DNA from: Flavobacteriaceae bacterium
GTDB taxonomy: Bacteria; Bacteroidota; Bacteroidia; Flavobacteriales; Flavobacteriaceae
Direction: 5' to 3'
Length of the DNA: 56,867 nucleotides
NCBI GenBank assembly: GCA_947379965.1
Contig: CANCPC010000005.1
Coordinates: 1-56,867 of the forward strand
Below, piece after piece: positions 8,005-15,945 of this stretch (within the stretch, counting starts at the first letter, position 1; each line of letters starts with the position of its first letter). The notes under the pieces were generated by a model. It was not told the origin of the DNA. It saw only the letters and a list, made by a program, of their open reading frames with translations, and ran no database searches. Both the position numbers and the translations under genes were made by a program.

Positions 8005-10413
8005 TTGAAAATACTAAATAAGTTTTATCCGCACGCATTAGCAATACTTGGTTTTGTCCTTATTTCCCTCATTTATTTTTATCCTGTTTTACAAGGAAAA
8101 CAAATTTACCAATCGGATATTGCACAATATACCGGAATGGCAAAGGAGCAAAATGATTTTAGAGCATCCAATCATGTAGAACCTTATTGGACAAATTCAG
8201 CTTTTGGTGGAATGCCAACCTATCAATTAGGGGCAAAATATCCTCACGATTACATTGGTGCGATTGATGATGCTTTGCGTTTTTTGCCTCGTCCTGCCGA
8301 TTATTTATTTCTTTATTTCCTTGGATTTTACGGCTTGCTTTTAGTCTTAAAAGTAGATCCGCTCAAAGCTTTTATTGGAGCCATCGCTTTTGGATTTTCT
8401 ACTTATTTGATAATAATTTTGGGTGTTGGGCATAATGCCAAAGCCCACGCTATTGGTTATATGCCGCTTGTGATTGCTGGTTTTATACTAGTTTTTCAAA
8501 AAAAATATATTTGGGGTGGTCTACTCGCGATGTTTGCGGTTGCATTAGAAATTAATGCGAATCACTTTCAAATGACCTATTATTTGCTGATTTTCTTGTT
8601 AGTACTATCGGCTTATTATACCTATGAAGCGATAAAAGAAAAAGAATATAAATCACTATTTACTTCGTTTGGAATTTTGGCTATAGCCGGAATTTTGGCA
8701 ATCGGAGCTAATGCGACTAATATCTTAGCAACATCGGAATATGCGGATTTTAGCACCAGAGGGAAAAGTGATTTGACATATAATCCTGACGGAACCAAAA
8801 TCATTGGAAACAGTGTTTTATCTCACGATTACATCACGGAATACAGTTATGGTATCGCCGAAAGTTTCAATTTGATTGCACCACGACTTTTTGGAGGTTC
8901 AAATAGCGAAGCACTTGGAAAAGATAGTAAAATGTATGAGTTTATGATTGGGCAAGGCGTTCCAGAAGCTCAGATAAATGATTTTGTTTCAGCAATGCCA
9001 ACGTATTGGGGCGATCAGCCTATTGTTGCAGCGCCAGCTTATATTGGAATTGTGGTTTTCTTCCTTGGAATTATGGCTTTGTTCATCGATAATCGAAAAG
9101 TTAAATATGCCTTTCTTTCGGGAGCCATCGTTGCATTAATTCTTTCTTGGGGGAAAAATTTCCCTGCGTTGACGAACTTTTTTATTGATCATGTTCCAAT
9201 GTATAACAAGTTTAGAGCCGTTTCTTCGATACAAGTTATTCTAGAATTATGTTTCCCAGTTCTTGCGATTATGGGATTGCAATCCTTTTTTAAATTAGAA
9301 AAAGAAGCGCAATTCAAAGCTTTGTGGCAATCTGCAGCTGTTGGTTTTGGATTAATTCTAGCTTTGTTTTTATGCAAAAGTATGTTCAGTTTTACAGGCG
9401 GAAACGATAGTTATTACAGAGAAAGTTATGGACCGGGCTTTGTAGATGCGCTCAAAGACGACCGAATGAGTTTGTATGCTGCCGATTTGCTGCGTTCTGG
9501 TTTCTTTATTCTGCTTACTTCAGGTGTTTTTTGGTTGTTTATAAAAAATAAATTGACACAAAATACCGCTATTATTTTGGTGAGTTTATTGATGATTTTT
9601 GACTTGTTTTTTGTGGATAAAAAATATGTTTCTGCCAAGGATTTTGTTTCTGCAAGAGAAGTTGAAGTTCCTTTTCAGGAAAAACCAGCCGATACGCAAA
9701 TTCTTCAAGACACGACTCATTACCGCGTTTTTGAAGTTTCGGGGAATTTATCAAGTGCCAGAGCATCTTACTTTCATAAATCAATTGGGGGTTATAGCGC
9801 TGTGAAACCTCGTAAAATGCAACAATTATTCGATTATCAAATTGCCAAAAACAATATTGAAATCCTTAATATGTTGAATGTAAAATATCTAATTCAAACC
9901 GATAAAGAAGGAAAAGAATTTCCTGTTCAGAATCCGGGCGCCAATGGAAATGCTTGGTTTGTAAGTCAAGTGAAATTAGTGAATTCGACCGATGAAGACA
10001 TGAAAGCATTGGAGAAATTGAATACGATGAATTTGGCGGTTATCAATACGAAAGATTTTGACATTAAAGACAAGGCTTTCGCCAAAGACAGCTCTGCAAC
10101 AATAAAATTAGATTTCTATAAGTCGAATCATTTAAAATATACTTCGAATAATGCCAATAAAGGATTGGCAGTTTTCTCTGAAATCTATTATAAAAATGGT
10201 TGGAATGCCTTTATTGATGGAAAAGCAGTGGATCATTTGCGTGCCGATTATGCTTTGAGAGCATTAGAAATTCCAGCAGGAAAACACAGTATAGAATTCA
10301 AGTTTGAGCCACAAGTAATCAAAACGGGAAGCACCATTGTTCTTGTTAGTTCTATTGTAATGTTGTTGTTATTGATTGGCGGGATTTATTTAGAAAGAAA
10401 AAAGAATTCTTAA
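8005..10413 (+). CDS. YfhO family multi-spanning membrane protein
   Basis: At 802 aa it has about 12-13 hydrophobic segments, starting with HALAILGFVLISLIYFYPVL and ending in a final helix (about 775-797) followed by ERKKNS. The Q.YQSDIAQYTGMAKEQNDFR loop, the TNSAFGGMPTYQLG motif and a large extracytoplasmic domain between the late helices match YfhO/GT-C-like proteins. Family members in Gram-positives take part in glycosylating lipoteichoic acid; in Bacteroidota the substrate is not known. A GT-C fold implies use of a polyprenyl-phosphate sugar. Translation starts at a TTG (8005); no ATG lies nearby in frame. The glycosyltransferase and flippase genes downstream support a role in surface glycan assembly. 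Confidence 0.8.
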   Translation: MKILNKFYPHALAILGFVLISLIYFYPVLQGKQIYQSDIAQYTGMAKEQNDFRASNHVEPYWTNSAFGGMPTYQLGAKYPHDYIGAIDDALRFLPRPADYLFLYFLGFYGLLLVLKVDPLKAFIGAIAFGFSTYLIIILGVGHNAKAHAIGYMPLVIAGFILVFQKKYIWGGLLAMFAVALEINANHFQMTYYLLIFLLVLSAYYTYEAIKEKEYKSLFTSFGILAIAGILAIGANATNILATSEYADFSTRGKSDLTYNPDGTKIIGNSVLSHDYITEYSYGIAESFNLIAPRLFGGSNSEALGKDSKMYEFMIGQGVPEAQINDFVSAMPTYWGDQPIVAAPAYIGIVVFFLGIMALFIDNRKVKYAFLSGAIVALILSWGKNFPALTNFFIDHVPMYNKFRAVSSIQVILELCFPVLAIMGLQSFFKLEKEAQFKALWQSAAVGFGLILALFLCKSMFSFTGGNDSYYRESYGPGFVDALKDDRMSLYAADLLRSGFFILLTSGVFWLFIKNKLTQNTAIILVSLLMIFDLFFVDKKYVSAKDFVSAREVEVPFQEKPADTQILQDTTHYRVFEVSGNLSSARASYFHKSIGGYSAVKPRKMQQLFDYQIAKNNIEILNMLNVKYLIQTDKEGKEFPVQNPGANGNAWFVSQVKLVNSTDEDMKALEKLNTMNLAVINTKDFDIKDKAFAKDSSATIKLDFYKSNHLKYTSNNANKGLAVFSEIYYKNGWNAFIDGKAVDHLRADYALRALEIPAGKHSIEFKFEPQVIKTGSTIVLVSSIVMLLLLIGGIYLERKKNS

Positions 10414-10427
10414 TATAGACGCACACA

Positions 10428-10453
10428 TAGAGACGCACTGCAATGCGTCTCTA
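10428..10453. repeat. Intergenic hairpin element (tagagacgca...tgcgtctcta)
   Basis: A perfect 10-bp inverted repeat (10428-10437 with 10444-10453) surrounds a 6-nt loop, preceded by a partial direct copy (tagacgcac, from 10416). It sits in the short gap between the YfhO and GT4 genes and is much more GC-rich than the surroundings. Sequences of this type occur as dispersed intergenic repeats in Flavobacterium. Without a T-run it is unlikely to be a strong terminator. Confidence 0.6.
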
Positions 10454-10471
10454 CAAAACACCAAAATAAAT

Positions 10472-11764
10472 TTGAATCCATCACAACAAAAACTCCTCAT
10501 CATTACCTATTATTGGCCACCAGCCGGAGGGCCTGGTGTTCAGCGTTGGTTAAAATTCGTGAAATATTTACCAGATTTTGGTGTTCAACCTATTGTTTAT
10601 ATTCCTGAAAACCCTACGTATCCTATTGTTGACGAAGCATTGGTAAACGAAGTTTCGGACAAAGCAATTATTATCAAGCATAAAATATTCGAACCGTATC
10701 AACTGGCTTCTTTATTTTCGAAAAACAAAACAAAAAAAATTAGTTCGGGAATTATTCCCAATCAGAAAAAACAATCTTTTCTCGATAAAGTATTTCTTTG
10801 GATTAGAGGGAATGTTTTTATTCCTGATGCCCGTTTTTTTTGGGTTAAACCTTCTGTCACTTTTTTGGAGAAATACATTCAAGAAAATAATATCGACACC
10901 ATTGTAACTTCGGGACCGCCACATAGTTTACACCTTATTGGATTAGAATTAAAACAAAAATTGGGTATAAAATGGTTTGCTGATTTCCGAGATCCATGGA
11001 CGACAATTGGGTATCACAAATCGTTGCGTTTATCGAATTATGCCGATAAAAAGCACAAAGCTTTAGAGTACCAAGTTTTGAACTCTGCCGACACTATTAT
11101 CGTAACAAGCAACAACACAAAAACCGAATTTCAAGCGATAACTTCCAAACCAATTGCTGTAATTACCAATGGTTATGATACAGAAAATGTGGTAAAACAA
11201 GCTTTGGATACAAAATTTACTTTAGCACATATTGGCTCATTTCTTTCCGAAAGAAATCCGAAAATGCTTTGGGAATCTTTGGTCGAACTCATGAATGAAA
11301 TTCCGGATTTTAAGTCTCATTTGGAAATAAAATTAATTGGTGCGGTAAGTCAGGAAGTTTTAGAGACAATTGCTCAATTTGGATTAAATCCGTATTTGAA
11401 TAATTTGGGTTATGTTTCGCATTCGGAAGCGATTGCTCATCAAAGAAAATCACAAGTTTTGTTGCTTATCGAAATCAATTCCGAAGACACAAAAAGTATT
11501 ATTCCGGGGAAATTATTCGAATATATGGTTTCCGGTAGACCAATCATTGCGATTGGCCCACAAGGTTCCGACTTTGCCGAAATCATAACGAATACCAATA
11601 CCGGCGTATTCTTTGACTATTCCGAAAAGATGAAACTAAAAAGTGTACTTTTGGGCTTTTATAATCAGTTTTTGGAAGGAAAATTACAATCGAATGCCGT
11701 TGGTTTACAGCAATATTCAAGAAAGAGTTTGACGGGAAAACTAGTTGAAATTTTAAATCAATAA
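10472..11764 (+). CDS. Glycosyltransferase family 4-like protein
   Basis: This 430-aa protein is a GT-B fold transferase. The N-terminal Rossmann domain starts LLIITYYWPPAGGPGVQRW with the typical GGPGVQR donor-side loop; the middle has TSGPPHSLHLIG and WFADFRDPW. The C-terminal domain carries AVITNGYD, AHIGSFLSER and the nucleotide-sugar binding stretch PGKLFEYMVSGRPIIAIG. No membrane helix is seen, so it probably acts at the cytoplasmic face. The sugar and acceptor are unknown. The start is a TTG at 10472, as no ATG precedes the conserved first strand. It lies between the YfhO-like protein and the flippase (34 nt to the flippase gene), consistent with one operon for an envelope glycan. Confidence 0.85.
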   Translation: MNPSQQKLLIITYYWPPAGGPGVQRWLKFVKYLPDFGVQPIVYIPENPTYPIVDEALVNEVSDKAIIIKHKIFEPYQLASLFSKNKTKKISSGIIPNQKKQSFLDKVFLWIRGNVFIPDARFFWVKPSVTFLEKYIQENNIDTIVTSGPPHSLHLIGLELKQKLGIKWFADFRDPWTTIGYHKSLRLSNYADKKHKALEYQVLNSADTIIVTSNNTKTEFQAITSKPIAVITNGYDTENVVKQALDTKFTLAHIGSFLSERNPKMLWESLVELMNEIPDFKSHLEIKLIGAVSQEVLETIAQFGLNPYLNNLGYVSHSEAIAHQRKSQVLLLIEINSEDTKSIIPGKLFEYMVSGRPIIAIGPQGSDFAEIITNTNTGVFFDYSEKMKLKSVLLGFYNQFLEGKLQSNAVGLQQYSRKSLTGKLVEILNQ

Positions 11765-11798
11765 AAAGAGATCGCCACGCGGCTCGCAATGCTAAATA

Positions 11799-13268
11799 AT
11801 GGGAATAGTTTTAAATCAGTCCTTAAAGAATACAATAATCACCTATTTTGGTTTTGGAATTGGCGCTATATATACGCTTTATTTATATCCAATTCTTCTG
11901 GGAGCCACTTATTATGCACTGACTAATTACATACTTTCGGCGGCAAATGTGATTATGCCTTTGTTTGCCATCGGGATGCAAAACACCTTGGTCAAGTTTT
12001 ATTCGCAATACGATACCGAAGCCGAACGTTCTCAATTTCTATCCTTTACCATATTATTTCCGGTTTTAATGTGTATTCCGTTAGGAATTATTGGTATATT
12101 TTTCTTCGATGATATATTAATTTTTGTTTCCAAAAAAAATGCAGTTGTTCGAGAATATATTTGGTTAATCCCATTTATAGGCTTGTGTATGGCTTATTTT
12201 GAGATTTTTTATGCTTGGGCAAGAGTTCATATGCACTCGGTTTTTGGTAATTTTATAAAGGAGGTTGGGTTGCGTTTGTTTGCATTATTGGCGCTCGTTT
12301 TTGTGTATTTTAAATGGATAACGGTTATCGAATTTGTTTATGTTACCGCTGGAATATATTTTGTTGCTTTTTTGGTGACCATGTTTTATGCCTTTTATAT
12401 TAAGAAACCGGTTTTCCAATTTGGTATTCCAACCAATGTGAAACATATAATGGAATATACTTTCTACATTATTTTATCGGGGAGTGTAGCTAATTTACTT
12501 TTAGATGGAGATAAAATGATTTTGAATCAATATATGAAGATTGAAAATATCGCCTATTATTCGGTGGCAACATATATTGCTTTGGTTATATCGGTTCCAA
12601 GTCGTGCGATGCATCAAATTACGTATCCTATTACCGCCAAATTAATGCACGAAAATAAACATGATGAACTGAATAGTTTGTACAAGAAAACCTCGATAAA
12701 TTTGCAAATGGTTGGTGGTTTTGTGATGTTGTGCATTTTTGTAAATATCAATCAGTTGTATGAAATAATGCCAAAAGACTATGCTGGTGGAGTTTTGGTT
12801 GTCTTTTTAATTGGATTGTCAAAGTATTTCGATTTGATTTTAGGAAATAATAATGCTATTATTTTCAACACAAAATACTATAGAGCCGTCTTGTTTCTTG
12901 GGGTATTTTTGGTTGTTGTGACCGTTGCATTAAATGTAATTTTTATTCCGATTTATGGAATTATGGGTTCTGCTTTTGCCACATTATTGTCGATTACTTT
13001 ATATAGTTTAGCCAAATTACTTTTTGTGGTTAAGCGTTTGAATTTGTATCCTTTTACCATTCAAACTTTATATTCTATGGCCTTGACATTCGCATTGTTC
13101 CTTGCGTTTTATTTCTGGAAATTTCCTTTCAATCCACTTGTTTCTATTGTATTGAAATCTATTTTGGTTACGATTGCTTATATCTATTTCAACTATAAAT
13201 TTTTGATTTCAATTGAGATCAATCAGATTATAGACAATGTCTTGAGAAAGTTGAAGATTATGAAATAA
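11799..13268 (+). CDS. Wzx-like oligosaccharide flippase / polysaccharide biosynthesis membrane protein
   Basis: At 489 aa it has about 14 predicted hydrophobic helices spread over the whole length (first at about 10-30, last near 445-465), the layout of MOP/MATE-superfamily Wzx flippases. Conserved-looking features include NTLVKFYSQYDTEAER after helix 2 and LLLDGDKMILNQYM in the middle, the latter typical of Bacteroidota flippases of this group. The likely role is moving a lipid-linked oligosaccharide across the inner membrane. It is the last gene of the plus-strand run and is followed by a strong terminator. ATG start. Confidence 0.85.
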   Translation: MGIVLNQSLKNTIITYFGFGIGAIYTLYLYPILLGATYYALTNYILSAANVIMPLFAIGMQNTLVKFYSQYDTEAERSQFLSFTILFPVLMCIPLGIIGIFFFDDILIFVSKKNAVVREYIWLIPFIGLCMAYFEIFYAWARVHMHSVFGNFIKEVGLRLFALLALVFVYFKWITVIEFVYVTAGIYFVAFLVTMFYAFYIKKPVFQFGIPTNVKHIMEYTFYIILSGSVANLLLDGDKMILNQYMKIENIAYYSVATYIALVISVPSRAMHQITYPITAKLMHENKHDELNSLYKKTSINLQMVGGFVMLCIFVNINQLYEIMPKDYAGGVLVVFLIGLSKYFDLILGNNNAIIFNTKYYRAVLFLGVFLVVVTVALNVIFIPIYGIMGSAFATLLSITLYSLAKLLFVVKRLNLYPFTIQTLYSMALTFALFLAFYFWKFPFNPLVSIVLKSILVTIAYIYFNYKFLISIEINQIIDNVLRKLKIMK

Positions 13269-13291
13269 TATGATTTACTTAGCTTATAATT

Positions 13292-13341
13292 GAAAAAAAA
13301 CTTGCCACAGATTTAAATTTTGTGGCAAGTTTTTTTTTTTA
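13292..13341. terminator. Bidirectional terminator between flippase and E1 genes
   Basis: A 10-bp stem (acttgccaca / tgtggcaagt, 13300-13309 with 13321-13330) has an 11-nt AT loop, flanked by an A-run and a T-run of at least 11. It serves the plus-strand flippase and the minus-strand E1 gene. Confidence 0.9.
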
Positions 13342-13362
13342 TACTATACACTAATTTTTTTT

Positions 13363-15771
13363 CTAATATAAACTTGGAAATTTTGTAGGATTCACTTCAT
13401 TCATCATAGCATAAACTCTTTCGTAAATATCTTCGATAGAAGGTTTCGAAAAATAATCGCCATCCGTTCCGTAAGCAGGTCTATGTGCTTTAGCAGTTAG
13501 TGTTTGAGGTTTGCTGTCTAAATAGTTGTAAGCATCTTGGTTTTCGATAATTTGCTGCAAAATATAAGCTGAAGCTCCACCAGGAACGTCTTCGTCAATT
13601 ACCAATAATCGATTGGTTTTTGCAATACTTTTTACAATATCTTTATTTACGTCGAAAGGAAGCAAAGATTGAATGTCGATTATTTCGCAATCAATTCCTA
13701 TTTCTTGAAGTTCTTTTGCAGCTTCTTCGACCAATCGTAAAGTAGATCCATAAGAAACCAAAGTAATGTCGGCTCCTTCTTTCATAACTTCAATTACACC
13801 AATTGGTGTTTTGAATTCACCATAATTCAATGGCATTTTTTCTTTTATTCTATAACCGTTTAAGCATTCAATAACTAATGCTGGTTCGTCACATTCTAAT
13901 AAACTATTATAAAAACCTGCAGCTTTTGTCATGTTTCTAGGAACTAAAACATGAATTCCTCGAATGGCGTTGATAATCATTCCCATTGGCGAACCCGAAT
14001 GCCAAATACCTTCTAATCGATGTCCACGAGTTCTAATAATAAGAGGTGCTTTTTGTTTTCCAACAGTCCTATATTGTAATGTGGCTAAATCGTCACTTAA
14101 AATTTGAATAGCATATAACAAATAATCCAAATATTGAATTTCAGCAATTGGGCGTAAGCCTCGTAATGCCATTCCTATACCTTGTCCTATTATTGAAGCT
14201 TCTCGTATTCCAACATCTGCAACACGTAGTTCCCCATATTTTTCCTGAAGTCCTACTAATCCTTGGTTCACATCTCCAATATTTCCTGCATCTTCACCAA
14301 AAATTAAAACTTCTGGATATTTTGCAAAAATAGCATCGAAATTATCTCGTAATACCATTCGACCATCGGTGTCTGCTTTTGCATCTTTAGGAAATTCAGG
14401 TAAGACTTCTTTAGTAGAAAATACATTTAAATTGGATTGAGAAAATAAGTTGCCACTATAGTCTTTTTGTTTATTGTCAGTATAATTTGTAATCCAATTT
14501 GCTAGTTCGGTCTTGCAGCTTTCATTATTTACTAAACGTAGAACTTTTCTAGCTATAACAAGAATTTCTTTTTTTAGTGGATTTTTAATAATATTTAAAT
14601 CAGCAGAATATTTAAGGATTACTTCTTTATTTTTAGTTGAAGGCGCTATTTTTTCCAAAAGCGAAATAAATTGTTTTTTATCTTCAATTATGGGTTCAAT
14701 AAAAGCATTCCATGCTGCTTTTTTTCCATCTTGAACTTCTTTCTTAACTTCTAAATCAATAGCTTCAATTTCTTCTGGTGATGCAATATTGATGGCTATC
14801 ATCCATAATTTCATTTGGCGAATGCAATCAAAGTCTCTCTCCCAAGTCAGTCTTGATTCATCTTTATATCTTTCGTGCGAACCGGAACTCGAATGTCCTT
14901 GTGGCTGTGTTAACTCATTTACATGAATAAGTACCGGAATATGTTTTTCGCGAGCAATCTCAGCTGCTTTTTCATAAGTGGCAATCAATCCTGGATAATC
15001 CCAACCTTTTACTTTAAGAATTTCGAAACCATTACTATTTTGATCCTTTTGGTATCCTTTTAAAATTTCGGATATACTCTCTTTTGTAGTTTGGTATTTG
15101 GCATGAACCGAAATTCCGTATTCATCATCCCAAACGCTCATTATTAGCGGAACTTGTAAAACACCGGCAGCATTTATGGTTTCAAAAAATACGCCTTCGG
15201 AGGTGCTTGCATTACCAATAGTTCCCCAAGCAATTTCATTTCCATTATCCGAAAAATTCGCTTTATTGGCAATCCCAGGAACATTTCTATATATTTTTGA
15301 TGCTTGTGCAAGTCCTAATAAACGAGGCATTTGCGCCGCTGTTGGAGAAATATCGGCACTCGAATTTTTTTGTTTTGTTAAGTCTTTCCAGCTGCCATCC
15401 TCGTTCAAACTGTGTGTGGTGAAGTGACCACCCATTTGGCGCCCAGCCGACATTGGTTCATGGTTTATATCATTATGACCATATAAACCGGCAAAAAATT
15501 GTTGTACACTTAATTGACCAATCGCCATCATAAAGGTTTGATCACGATAATATCCTGAACGAAAATCTCCGTTTTTGAAGAATTTAGCCATTGCCAATTG
15601 AGGAACTTCTTTTCCGTCACCAAAAATTCCGAATTTTGCCTTACCCGTCAAAACTTCCTTGCGTCCCATCAAACTACATTCCCTACTTAATATTGCTATT
15701 CTGTAGTCACTTAAAACTTCTGTTTTGAAGTCTTCGTAGGTTAATGTGGTGTCCGTATATTCTTTGATCAT
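13363..15771 (-). CDS. Fused alpha/beta E1 component of a branched-chain-type 2-oxoacid dehydrogenase
   Basis: The 802-aa protein joins both E1 subunits in one chain. The alpha half (about 1-420) has FFKNGDFRSGYYRDQT, a GRQMGGH segment and the thiamine-diphosphate stretch ending in GNASTSEGVFFE. The beta half (about 465-802) has VLIFGEDAGNIGDVNQG, VGIREASIIGQGIGMAL, PLIIRTRGHRL and a C-terminal transketolase domain with LVSYGSTLRLVEEA and LVIDEDVPGGAS. It decarboxylates a 2-oxoacid (probably branched-chain 2-oxoisovalerate, important for iso-fatty acids abundant in Flavobacterium) and passes the acyl group to lipoyl E2. E2 and E3 genes are not in the window. ATG start at 15771. Confidence 0.85.
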   Translation of the reverse strand: MIKEYTDTTLTYEDFKTEVLSDYRIAILSRECSLMGRKEVLTGKAKFGIFGDGKEVPQLAMAKFFKNGDFRSGYYRDQTFMMAIGQLSVQQFFAGLYGHNDINHEPMSAGRQMGGHFTTHSLNEDGSWKDLTKQKNSSADISPTAAQMPRLLGLAQASKIYRNVPGIANKANFSDNGNEIAWGTIGNASTSEGVFFETINAAGVLQVPLIMSVWDDEYGISVHAKYQTTKESISEILKGYQKDQNSNGFEILKVKGWDYPGLIATYEKAAEIAREKHIPVLIHVNELTQPQGHSSSGSHERYKDESRLTWERDFDCIRQMKLWMIAINIASPEEIEAIDLEVKKEVQDGKKAAWNAFIEPIIEDKKQFISLLEKIAPSTKNKEVILKYSADLNIIKNPLKKEILVIARKVLRLVNNESCKTELANWITNYTDNKQKDYSGNLFSQSNLNVFSTKEVLPEFPKDAKADTDGRMVLRDNFDAIFAKYPEVLIFGEDAGNIGDVNQGLVGLQEKYGELRVADVGIREASIIGQGIGMALRGLRPIAEIQYLDYLLYAIQILSDDLATLQYRTVGKQKAPLIIRTRGHRLEGIWHSGSPMGMIINAIRGIHVLVPRNMTKAAGFYNSLLECDEPALVIECLNGYRIKEKMPLNYGEFKTPIGVIEVMKEGADITLVSYGSTLRLVEEAAKELQEIGIDCEIIDIQSLLPFDVNKDIVKSIAKTNRLLVIDEDVPGGASAYILQQIIENQDAYNYLDSKPQTLTAKAHRPAYGTDGDYFSKPSIEDIYERVYAMMNEVNPTKFPSLY

Positions 15772-15795
15772 AATTTGCTAGGATAACTTTGTGGG

Positions 15796-15803
15796 CAAAT
15801 TTA
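15796..15803 (-). promoter_or_regulatory. -7 element (TAAATTTG) for the fused E1 gene
   Basis: Minus-strand TAAATTTG lies 24 nt upstream of the ATG at 15771. No TTG is seen at the -33 distance. The rest of the 174-nt gap to the upstream gene is plain AT-rich sequence. Confidence 0.45.
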
Positions 15804-15945
15804 ATTAAAAATTAACTATTTTCATAATTCATTAATAAAAATACAATTTAATTTTCATTAAATATATTTCTATAAATGATATTTTAATTATATTATATTT
15901 ATGTATTTAACATATTTTCGAAATATAGTTTAACGTTGTATTATT

